Below, piece after piece: positions 48,831-58,787 of a stretch of DNA of 64,000 nucleotides. The stretch covers positions 27,392,905 through 27,456,904 of the forward strand of contig JASFXZ010000005.1 in assembly GCA_032209605.1 (NCBI GenBank). Reading direction: 5' to 3'. The position numbers were made by a program, and so were the translations under genes. Origin of the DNA: Mactromeris polynyma. Taxonomy: Eukaryota; Mollusca; Bivalvia; Venerida; Mactridae. Under the pieces are notes generated by a model. It was not told the origin of the DNA and did not search any database. It worked only from the letters and a program-made list of their open reading frames with translations. Positions within the stretch are counted from its first letter, which is position 1. Each line of letters begins with the position of its first letter.

Positions 48831-49599
48831 CAGACATGTACAGGCTGTCACGTGAGCATGTAATCTTCCTTGGAGTAACAATGTAATGCAGACACCAGTC
48901 TTAACCACCAAACAAGACCACCAACTTTTGAATATATACACTTAACATGGTAAGACACATCAACTGCTCAAGTACAAAGGCTGTCTGTATTGATTTCACG
49001 ACACGAAAAATTATAATAGCGCCTCCCTGGACACAAAGTACATAACACATTCCAACCTGAGCTGTCTTCAACTTAAGAAAATGGTTATTCTAACTAAGGT
49101 GCTGAAATTTATCATTACTTGCTTGTGATTAGTGCAGCTTCCAGCGATGAAAGTTGATTACATTTCAGTGTATCCGTGTATGTATTCGAAACATGCACTA
49201 CATCTACTATAATGTCAAAGTACAGAAACAAAAACATTTTGCTTACAGATTCCATTCTTTTGACGAAAAAAGTATAAAAATAAACATAATCAAGTACTCA
49301 TACTTACATATCTGCACATATTATCAGGATAATATTGAATATTCAAATTAACAAAATGCAGTTCTAAGTCAGACCAGCCATGATTGTCTCACATGGTTGA
49401 ATTCGATTGGTTAATTTGTTACGACCTTGTGGAAGTACCCCTAATTAGTCATAAACTTGACTTACGTATTTGTGGAATTGGAGTTTAGTCTATTTAGAAC
49501 AGTTTTACAGGGTAACAAATATCACCATCATGTAGAGCTCAAAGAGACGAACAAAACGATACCAAACTCTCCATATTGCCAAACAATGACTTACGTCCC
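48831..49599. other. Unannotated DNA
   Basis: Nothing recognised apart from a further AAGTACTCATACTTAC near 49290, which may be an outlying hAT-like subterminal motif. Confidence 0.45.
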
Positions 49600-49675
49600 T
49601 CTGGAATTAAGGCGACGAAATGACTGCCGCATATAACTGAAATACTGCTGAGAAATGGCGTAAAGCCCAAAACAA
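49600..49675 (+). repeat. SINE 3' domain fragment
   Basis: GACTGCCGCATATAACTGAA, ATACTGCTGAGAAATGGCG and TAAAGCCC match the 3' domain of SINE A (31350-31400) in the same order. The tRNA head is not recognisable upstream, so this is a 5'-truncated or eroded copy. Confidence 0.7.
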
Positions 49676-50293
49676 AAGATATAATTCTAGTTTCATTAAT
49701 ACATTTTGAAACCAAAAATAGCTGTGCGATCTTCTATTGCATGGAAACCAACAGCCATGTACAGGTTTGCGTTGATTCTAAATGTTTACAAAAATGTGGA
49801 AGTTCATTAGAAATTGAAATGCCGAACCATTCCCAATTACGTCAGGAACGAAACAAACGATTGTAAAAATACGTCAATTTCAACAGAGGTGTAATTAGGT
49901 AAAACAATAACGAAGGAACGAAATTTCGCTGCAGCTTTTTTGAACCTAACGATATAAATTGGTTTAAGATTCGTCGCGGAGATGGTTTGAAGTTTGAGCG
50001 AAATGAAGATAAATTTACACGGGTAATTTGTTCAGAAATTTGTGTTGAAATAACAGCATTGATTATCAGTGCGTCGCTCAGGTGGCGTAACGCAATTTGA
50101 GAAAAATGAAGCAAACACAGACTGCGTCTAGTGCACTTTTAGTCATTATTACTGTTGTTTCTATGAAAATTACGCGTGCTATTCTATCGTTATGTTTCAG
50201 CATATAATTATTTTAAAATTGTGTTTGTCCATTTATCTTATATGCCAACCGTCATGTCATGTTTGTCATGCTTATGTGATACTCGTTTGCTGA
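49676..50293. other. Unannotated DNA upstream of the A/C-rich arrays
   Basis: A 90-codon minus-strand ORF (49842-50114) has no recognised domain. I found no TATA-like element or splice acceptor I would trust before the array. Confidence 0.45.
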
Positions 50294-52135
50294 GTGATGT
50301 TTGTGAAAGAGATGTTAGTACTGTCGATGTTCTGTTGTGATTTAAGTTTGTTTTTGATATTTGACTACAACCACCACAACCGCATACAGCACTGCCACCA
50401 CTGCTTTGACCACAACCACCACAACCGCATACAGCACTGCCACCACTGCTTTGACCACAACCACAACAACCACATACAGCACTGCCACCACTGCTTTGAC
50501 CACAACCACAACAACCGCATACAGCACTGCCACCACTGCTTTGACCACAACCACAACAACCACATACAGCACTGCCACCACTGCTTTGACCACAACCACC
50601 ACAACCGCATACAGCACTGCCACCACTGCTTTGACCACAACCACAACAACCACATACAGCACTGCCACCACTGCTTTGACCTCAACCACCACAACCACAT
50701 ACAGCACTGCCACCACTGCTTTGACCTCAACCACCACAACCACATACAGCACTGCCACCACCGCTTTGACCACAACCACAACAACCACATACAGCACTGC
50801 CACCACTGTTTTGACCTCAACCACAACAACCACATACAGCACTGCCACCACCGCTTTGACCTCAACCACCACAACCGCATACAGCACTGCCACCACTGCT
50901 TTGACCTCAACCACAACAACCACATACAGCACTGCCACCACTGCTTTGACCACAACCACCACAACCGCATACAGCACTGCCACCACTGCTTTGACCTCAA
51001 CCACAACAACCACATACAGCACTGCCACCACTGCTTTGACCACAACCACCACAACCGCATACAGCACTGCCACCACTGCTTTGACCACAACCACCACAAC
51101 CGCATACAACACTGCCACCACTGCTTTGACCACAACCACCACAACCGCATACAGCACTGCCACCACTGCTTTGACCACAACCACCACAACCGCATACAGC
51201 ACTGCCACCACTGCTTTGACCACAACCACCACAACCACATACAACACTGCCACCACTGCTTTGACCACAACCACCACAACCGCATACAGCACTGCCACCA
51301 CTGCTTTGACCACAACCACCACAACCGCATACAACACTGCCACCACTGCTTTGACCACAACCACCACAACCGCATACAGCACTGCCACCACTGCTTTGAC
51401 CACAACCACCACAACCGCATACAACACTGCCACCACTGCTTTGACCACAACCACCACAACCGCATACAACACTGCCACCACTGCTTTGACCACAACCACC
51501 ACAACCGCATACAACACTGTCACCACTGCTTTGACCACAACCACCACAACCGCATACAGCACTGCCACCACTGCTTTGACCACAACCAACACAACCGCAT
51601 ACAGCACTGCCACCACTGCTTTGACCACAACCAACACAACCGCATACAGCACTGCCACCACTGCTTTGACCACAACCACCACAACCGCATACAACACTGC
51701 CACCACTGCTTTGACCACAACCACCACAACCGCATGCAACACTGCCACCACTGCTTTGACCACAACCACCACAACCGCATACAACACTGCCACCACTGCT
51801 TTGACCACAACCAACACAACCGCATACAGCACTGCCACCACTGCTTTGACCACCACCACAACAAACACAACCGCATACAGCACTGCCACCACTGCTTTGA
51901 CCACCACCACAACCGCATACAACACTGCCACCACTGCTTTGACCACCACCACAACCAACACAACCGCTACAACACTGCCACCACTACTTTGACCACCACC
52001 ACAACCAACACTACCGCAAACAGCACTGCCACCACTGCTTTGACCACCACCACAACCGCATACAACACTGCCACCACTGCTTTGATCACCACCACAACCA
52101 TCACAACCGCATACAGCACTGTCATCACTGTTTGA
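50294..52135 (+). CDS. Low-confidence ORF: His/Cys-rich 15-residue repeats, 613 codons
   Basis: An ATG at 50294 opens a frame that stays open through the 45-bp array. A hydrophobic N-terminal stretch (residues about 2-23, broken by Lys, Glu and Asp) is followed by about 36 repeats of the type FDHNHHNRIQHCHHC. A base deletion near 51966 then moves it into a Thr-rich frame until TGA at 52133. If translated, His and Cys spacing could bind metal. Against it: all other frames are also open because 45 is divisible by three, changes between units include His/Leu, Cys/Arg and His/Asn, and the N-terminus is a poor signal peptide. The overlapping Thr-rich frame (50361-51992) lacks an ATG. Probably not a gene. 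Confidence 0.12.
   Translation: MMFVKEMLVLSMFCCDLSLFLIFDYNHHNRIQHCHHCFDHNHHNRIQHCHHCFDHNHNNHIQHCHHCFDHNHNNRIQHCHHCFDHNHNNHIQHCHHCFDHNHHNRIQHCHHCFDHNHNNHIQHCHHCFDLNHHNHIQHCHHCFDLNHHNHIQHCHHRFDHNHNNHIQHCHHCFDLNHNNHIQHCHHRFDLNHHNRIQHCHHCFDLNHNNHIQHCHHCFDHNHHNRIQHCHHCFDLNHNNHIQHCHHCFDHNHHNRIQHCHHCFDHNHHNRIQHCHHCFDHNHHNRIQHCHHCFDHNHHNRIQHCHHCFDHNHHNHIQHCHHCFDHNHHNRIQHCHHCFDHNHHNRIQHCHHCFDHNHHNRIQHCHHCFDHNHHNRIQHCHHCFDHNHHNRIQHCHHCFDHNHHNRIQHCHHCFDHNHHNRIQHCHHCFDHNQHNRIQHCHHCFDHNQHNRIQHCHHCFDHNHHNRIQHCHHCFDHNHHNRMQHCHHCFDHNHHNRIQHCHHCFDHNQHNRIQHCHHCFDHHHNKHNRIQHCHHCFDHHHNRIQHCHHCFDHHHNQHNRYNTATTTLTTTTTNTTANSTATTALTTTTTAYNTATTALITTTTITTAYSTVITV
50366..52135 (+). repeat. 45-bp A/C-rich minisatellite, about 40 copies
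   Basis: Units of 45 bp (ACCACAACCACCACAACCGC, then ATACAGCACTGCCACCACTG, then CTTTG), regular to about 51840 and then varying by small insertions and deletions. Point variants include CGC/CAC, CAG/CAA, CACAAC/CTCAAC and CACCAC/CACAAC. Read in the frame TTTTTTAYSTATTAL, most changes are synonymous or exchange Thr, Ser, Asn and Ala, which is mucin-like; read as His/Cys they are more disruptive. The minus strand is Gly/Val-codon and GGT-rich. Confidence 0.95.
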
Positions 52136-53393
52136 CCACCAACATCACCATTACCTACGACAGGACTAACACCACTGCCTTGGCTACCAACATTACCATT
52201 AGCAGCGACAACAACACTACCACCACTATCTTGACTACCAACATCACCATTACGTAAGACAACAATGCTGCCACCACTGTCTTGACTTCCACCATCACCA
52301 TTACCTACGACAGCACTACCACTACTGCATTGACTACCATCATCACAACCACCACAAACAACACTGTAACCTCGATCTGGACCACCAACATCACCAACAA
52401 CAACACTGTCAACACGAACTTCGCCTCAAACATCACCATAACCAATAACAACACTGTCAACACGACATTGGCCTCAACCACCACCACCACCACCAATAAA
52501 AACACTGTCAACACGACATTGGCCTCAACAACCACCACCACCACCAACAATAACAACACTGTCAACACGACATTGGCCTCAACCACCACCATCAACAATA
52601 ACAACACTGTCAACACGACCATGGCCTCAACAACAACCACCACCAACACCAATAACAACACTGTCAACATGACATTGGTCTCAACTACCACCACCACCAC
52701 AACTAATAACAACACTGTCAACATGATATGGCATCAACCACCACCACCACCAACAATAACAACACAGTCAACGCGACCTTGGTCTCAACCACCACCACCA
52801 CCACCACTAATAACAACACTGTCAACACGACATTGGCATCAACCACCACCCCCACCACCAATAACAACACTGTCAACATGTCCTTGGTCTCAACCACCAC
52901 CACCACCAACAATAACAACACTGTCAACACGAGCTTGGCCTCAACAACCACCACCACCACCAACAATAACAACACTGTCAACACGACCTTGGTCTCAACC
53001 ACCACTACCACCACCACCAATAACAACACTTTCAACATGACCTTGGCCTCAACAACCACCACCACCACCACCAATAACAACACTGTCAACACGACCTTGG
53101 TCTCAACCACCACTACCACCACCACCAATAACGACACTTTCAACATGACCTTGGCCTCAACAACCACCACCACCAATAACAACACTGTCAACATGTCCTT
53201 GGTCTCAACCACCACCATCAACAATAACAACACTGTCAACACGACCTTGGCTTTAACAACCACCACCACCACCAATAACAACACTGTCAACATGACCTTG
53301 GTCTCAACCACCACCACCACCACCACTAATAACTATGTCAACATGACTTTCAGCACCAACACCACCACCATTACCAACAACAAACTGCAGTAG
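52136..53393 (+). repeat. A/C-rich array of 48-54-bp units (Thr/Asn-rich in one frame)
   Basis: Begins with degenerate units (ACCAACATCACCATTACC, CCACTGCCTTGGC) and becomes regular after about 52400: AATAACAACACTGTCAACAC, then GACCTTGGCCTCAACC, followed by a variable (ACC)n run. Translated in the Thr frame it reads as ACC-encoded Thr runs followed by NNNTVNTTLAS-type blocks with NNT and NTT N-glycosylation sequons. The frame is broken by TAA at about 52255 and by a one-base deletion near 52725, which moves it between two ORFs (52282-53040 and 52728-53393). It is adjacent to, and shares ACC triplets with, the 45-bp array. Decayed mucin-like exon or pure minisatellite. Confidence 0.93.
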
Positions 53394-54514
53394 GTATATC
53401 TCGGTTCCGATTTCATTAGATGTTTCGTCGGTCTAAAATTTGGGTCCTTGCTGACACACCTAAATAATAGATTTTTTTTTTGTGAAACATGTGGTCATTA
53501 AAGCAAAGTACTATACACTCAATTCCTATCCCATATTTGATTTCAAACCATTTCTATAATTAATATATATGTTTATCACGCAATTATTTATATATCAAGT
53601 TTCACAATATGTTTTAGCGACACTGGTATTCCAATGATCAACATAAATACTAATTTACGATATGGAAACCGTAAATTGCTCGTTATTGTCTGATGGAAAA
53701 GCTTCAGTATCATCACAACTTCTACATTTTATTATCCATCTACTGTTTTCTGTAGATCACGTGATACAATCTTTATACCTTAGTATTTACACAGTAAGAA
53801 GTGGCGTCCTTGTTTTTTTACCGAGGTCCTGATTTACTAAGACAATAAATTGTTTTCAATCTGAGCGGTATTATATCTCTAACCTTATATTAGCAATCGC
53901 TTGAAATCTAAATTAAGACGGATACATTGCTCTTGGCAAGATTTAGTTATTGAGAAATGAATAATTAATTAAAACGACTATATAAGTCTCGTGTACTGAT
54001 ACTAAGCTATCGACATGGCAGCAACGCGAGAAAACGTTCCATTGATTGCTAAAATTCATTGCCTCACTCGTCTTCTGGCAAAGGAATTTATGCCAATCTG
54101 TATCATTGTTTAGGTTTCTTTTGACTAGAAGAAATCGCTGAGAAGAAAATGTCACACAACCATTATTGAAAACTATACCAAGAAACAACTAGATTCGTGT
54201 GTATTTTCTATTAGCTACATAGGGACATAAACCACTCGCTGTATAATTTTGAAGACGGGTTATTTCACGTAAACACTGTCGTTTTTACATTTATAAGAGT
54301 GCGTGTGTCATTCTATTTACAACCCCGAGTATCTGAAGAATGATGCAGTAATTGAAAACTCCGGATGATATACTGTAATGTTGTTCATGAAAGATGTATT
54401 TTACGATCCTATCCCTCACTGAAAGGCTTTCTTTACGATAGAAAGAAAGATTTATATCGGCATCATGTCAATAAATCATAGTACAAGTTAATACCATTTA
54501 AATGTCTATATTCC
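53394..54514. other. Unannotated DNA
   Basis: Immediately after the array the sequence returns to AT-rich DNA. An 81-codon minus-strand ORF (53943-54188) is not recognisable. Confidence 0.5.
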
Positions 54515-55020
54515 CTTGTAATACCTCGGTCACATGAAGCTTATCGGCAGTATACTGGCCCCGTACTAACACCGTACGGGCCAAAACTCCGATCTATTGG
54601 CAATTTGCCTATGTACACTCTGTTTAAAATTATAGAAAGGTCCTATTGTCGCTCTGTAACATCAGTACCCATGGAAAAATATAAAGACGATTAGAATAAA
54701 TTAGAATTAGAAATTAGAATAACCCCCTAAACTCATAACATAGAACGTACACGGGTCTCATAGGGCCTGGCAAGGGCCACATAGGCTCCCTGTACGGCTA
54801 AACGAACGGCTGTTCCCAAGCATACTCACGTACCCGAACGGTTCCTTCCCGCACGCGCACTGTACGGAACACTTGGGATACGTTGCGACCCTTTGGTGAA
54901 AACATCGTAAAGCACACACGGCATGTGACCATGACCATGCAAGAGGTAGTTTCCGTACGAACTTCCCTCGGACCACAGTCCCGTACGTCTTCCCAAGTCA
55001 CATGGATCCGGTATCACCCG
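54515..55020. repeat. GC-richer island with recurrent GTAC motifs
   Basis: Visibly richer in G, C and CpG than its surroundings. GTAC-centred words recur about eight times (CCGTACTA, CCGTACGGG, ACGTACAC, CTGTACGG twice, ACGTACCC, CCGTACGA, CCGTACGTC). The outer parts, GTAATACCTCGGTCACATG (54520s) and GTCACATGGATCCGGTATC (54995-55014), are roughly inverted to each other, hinting at a transposon. Three overlapping minus-strand ORFs (54758-55017) are simultaneously open, so none is supported as a gene. Confidence 0.5.
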
Positions 55021-56988
55021 TAGACTTAACTTAAAAACTATTCTGTGTTAGTCTTCAGAATAACGAGAAAAATGATTGACTTGAAAATAAAATTTAATTT
55101 TTAATGACGGTGTGTTTGTCAATAAAATAATAAGGAAAAGCAAAATGAGGACAAATGAAATGGCAACGATAAGTTGGTGAGACATACAAAGTTATTATAA
55201 AAGTAGGAATGTCGGTTCGTATCATAATCACCGCATTGTAAGTGTAGTTTGAAACTTTAGTCAATTTTATACGTATATACGAGTATAAATGCTTGGCTAC
55301 ATGTGCAAATAAATGTCGGTGTTTACGGCTTGTATCGAACGTTTACATATAGCGTGAACATTACTTCACCAAGGTCAAGTGATATATATATACATGGGTA
55401 TTCAGTAATATGTTGAATCAATAAGAATTAATAACAAAACACTGGTGCATGTTTCTTCTACTGTGGTCCGTATTAATCCAAATTTACATTTTAGTGTCAT
55501 AACCAGAAATTGCATTTGACCATTTACAAAAACACACATAGTAAACACAACCATCATATAATTAAGAGACAACAATAATTTGAAGGCTATTCATATGTAA
55601 AGACATATCAAAGTTGATAAATTTCGCAACATTCAACATTTTCGATGTAACTTTGGGCGGCATGACTTAAATTTGTTAGTACTGGGCCAAGATAAATGTC
55701 TTAAAATTGTTTCTAATATCAGAGCCTGGATATTTCTTACTCACTTTTGCCATGTTTTATCAAAATATATTGTGTTACAATAACGTAGAAACAAAATTAA
55801 AATTTACCATTTTGAAGTCTTAGTCTGAGATTCAGTCTTAAAACGTTTATGAATACGGGCCCTGTATATCTCCTACAACATAAAAGAAAATGATACTCGT
55901 TTCCAACAACATTGTTGGTACATATTTTACATTTTCAGTTAATCCAATAACTTCAGTTCCAGTAAATCTTCCAAATTCCATTTCCAAAGTATAAGATCAC
56001 TATCTTAACATTGTTAGCCATTTTCTCAAATCATCATCTACAATATCAATCAAGTATTTCTCAAACATCAATTACGTTTTGTATTAACAATAATTATCTA
56101 ATTTCGATTAATGATAGCCTGGCAGAGAGAAGCACAGACATGACTAGGTCATGAACTACACGTTTTATGATTCTATGTAAATTACATAACGAACTCACAG
56201 GCCACAGATTATAATTATATATAAAAAATTAATGTTTCGTCGTAAATAATAATGAAGATAATTGCAGTTTACGGCGTTTTACGGTTTGTGAGGAAATTTT
56301 ATTTCAGTAACATATAAATAAAATAAATTGAACAATGTATAAGAGCACTCCGGTCTTTACGGCATCGAAATTCCGACATAATTCAGTGCCGTAGCTTAGC
56401 TGATATTGAAGTGTAGGCCTAGTTTTAACGGGGTCCGGCGGCATGGTCCCTCGGAAAAAAATATAAATGTATATTTCGTTCCAATAAATACGCTTACAAT
56501 AACATCAAGAACATATATTAAATATCATAGTTTTATATATCTTATAATATTTTTATTGCAGTTTTGGCCATTCTATTTTATCCATTCAAAACATGTGTAG
56601 GACTACACGGCCTATAGGAATCTCCGCCCCTATAATTGGGCATTTGCTATTCTGTATAAGACATCGTTATTTTGAATTTATAGAAACTCTTCGTTCACAT
56701 CCAAACATTCACTTGGCTTCATGATTACTTCATCAGCTTTTAGTGAGGATTTGATTAGCGAACATACGAACTAACATGATTATTATAATTATATTACACG
56801 TTTATACAAAGATTTTTTATCCGGATAAACAAATTAGTTGTTTTTGGTACATATCGTCTCGTCTGTCGCTGTATTAAAATGTGTTATGTTAGGCAGAATT
56901 TGCGGAGAACTTATGCAATATTGCACCAGAAGACCGGCGCCAATATGCAGACGTTTAATATGCTACAAAGACAGACGTGGGTCTCTCC
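55021..56988. other. Unannotated DNA
   Basis: About 2 kb of AT-rich sequence; no gene or repeat recognised. Confidence 0.5.
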
Positions 56989-56989
56989 C

Positions 56990-57041
56990 AACAACGACAA
57001 CAACAACAACATCAGCAACAACAACAATAACAAAAAAAAAA
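56990..57041 (+). repeat. (ACA)n microsatellite with poly-A
   Basis: Imperfect ACAACAACA repeats interrupted by CGA and TCAGC, ending in nine or ten A. It abuts a tRNA-like element. Confidence 0.85.
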
Positions 57042-57051
57042 CATTGGGAGA

Positions 57052-57180
57052 CATTGTTGTCGAGGGGTAGAACGCCTTACTACTGATCCGTACGTCTTGG
57101 GGTCGACTCCCGCCTTGGATGAGTTCAAACCGCGAACTTCACACCCTGTATTAGGCAAGGGAACTGGTTAGCAAAGCAGG
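57052..57180 (+). mobile_element. tRNA-derived SINE-like element, degenerate
   Basis: TTGTCGAGGGGTAGAACG (from 57056) resembles an A box, and GGGGTCGACTCCCGCC (57099-57114) contains a near-consensus B box at tRNA-like spacing. The following AAGGGAACTGGTTAGCAAAG may be part of a SINE body. The 82-codon ORF 56838-57086 overlaps it and is not a gene. Confidence 0.55.
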
Positions 57181-57353
57181 AAACCGTCTCGAACCGTAGA
57201 ATCGTTAAATCTTGTACGTGCTCTACTGTGTGCGTTTGTCGTCGGTTCAATCTGAATGGATGGAACTATTTGTCTATAATGGATCTATATTCAATGTGTA
57301 TTTTCATGCGGAAAATGAAATTAATTCAAATAATAATAATGATTCCATGCTTA
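57181..57353. other. Unannotated DNA
   Basis: Short unrecognised stretch; the 64-codon ORF 57212-57406 runs into the downstream MITE. Confidence 0.5.
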
Positions 57354-57613
57354 TATACTTGACGCCATTAAAAACGCAACTATTTGCACTAGGCGTCATT
57401 TTGTAGTACCACTTGTCAAAAGCGTGTTACATTTATCTATGTGTTAATTCTTGTTCAAAACTTTATTAAAACTCTAGACCAATTTTCGTTTATTTCATTA
57501 CTGATTAATTTTACGAAATTATGTTTGAGAACTAGAGACTATTTTTGCCTTTGTAATGTCACTTAATCTATATGCACACTTTATGGTTGCGTTTTTTAAT
57601 GGTGTTAAGTATA
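57354..57613 (-). mobile_element. MITE family C, copy 2 (fuller copy)
   Basis: Left end TATACTTGACGCCATTAAAA plus ACGCAAC; right end GTTGCG, then TTTTTTAATGGTGTTAAG, then TATA: inverted repeats of about 28 bp with few mismatches. Its reverse complement aligns over most of its length to 26502-26728, so the two are the same family in opposite orientations about 31 kb apart. 260 bp, non-coding. Confidence 0.8.
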
Positions 57614-58414
57614 TTTGTGTTATAGTTGAATTTATTTGTTAACATTTGTATACAGATTCGTTTATTCGCATATCGAGCGGTAAAATCAATCTATTATCTA
57701 TTGGGATATAAATACAAAAGCAGATATACTTGATTTGTTTTTAACCCTTATATGCACATCTTTAATCAACGAAAATCAAAATAAGTAGGCAATTGTTTCT
57801 TTGATGTCGTGTGAAGTGTTTTTACAATGCAATGATTTGATTGATGACGCAGGTTTTGCTATGTAGTCTTTCAGACGGAAAGATAGTTGTATCTCGATAT
57901 ATCTATATTGAAATACTTGAATACTTGAAACACAAGATAATCATGGCACACCAGTGTATTCCGGGGCATCTGTTAAATCTATTAGATGTTTAGTTTTTAC
58001 TAAAATCTGCGCGTCGTATTTTGAGAACAATTTAAGTCCTTAATCAAATTTAAGTTGCATACATGTATTCACGGGAGTCCTGTGTAACGTTCATAGTCTG
58101 TATTCTCTGTAAGTAAAGTACTATATAATAAATAGTAATATTAAAAATTGTATTCAAATATACGAACACTCGATAAGCGAGTGGCCCATATTGCTCGGGG
58201 CCATCTATCAAACAACATGAACGTCACAGCCGTACTAGCAATATAAAACATTCATACATTGATTTAAACATCATCTGACAGATACCATACCATATACATT
58301 ATGTTATAAATTAGTGCATGAAACATGCACTGGTCAATGTAACAGAAGCTGGGACGAAAACCGGCAAAACTGATTCAACAAATACAAGGACATATGCCTT
58401 TAAACATGTTTATA
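57614..58414. other. Unannotated DNA
   Basis: Nothing recognised. Confidence 0.5.
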
Positions 58415-58517
58415 CAGAAAAAACTCACTTAAATACCACCTCAATAATAAGACCATATCAATGCGTAAACCAGTTTTCAACGGTCCCAATGAAGGTCTTG
58501 TTACTGAGGTTTTACTG
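58415..58517 (+). mobile_element. Short family T MITE
   Basis: 103 bp with left CAGAAAAAACTCACTTAAAT and right TTACTGAGGTTTTACTG, TA on both sides (58413-58414 and 58518-58519). Interior CCACCTCAATAATAAGACC is typical of the family. Most of the 77-codon ORF 58318-58551 is this element. Confidence 0.75.
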
Positions 58518-58787
58518 TATTTTCATGGCTGCGAATTTATTTTCTCATTAAAATATGTTCAGTGGAATATTGAAATGTAAACATGTTCTGTTGACAAATC
58601 TTTGAAGTGGTAATTCCAGTTGTATATAAAAGTTAAGAGATAATTGGAACCAATTAACATCATCATCACAAAGATAATTGTAATTGAATGAGGCACTTAC
58701 CATACCTGTTATACGCACTGCTGTTAATTAGGAATATATGTTTGTTTAACAAACGGCTAGGTATATAATACGATAATCTGAACGTAT

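Noticed and set aside
50342..51963. Minus-strand ORFs of 539, 381 and 147 codons (Val-rich or Trp/Gln/Cys-rich)
   Set aside because: Antisense readings of the 45-bp array, open for the same arithmetic reason, with extreme composition and no start or splice context.
52305..53326. Minus-strand Val-rich ORFs of 139 and 202 codons
   Set aside because: Antisense of the ACC-rich array; composition is GTT/GTG runs from the repeat.
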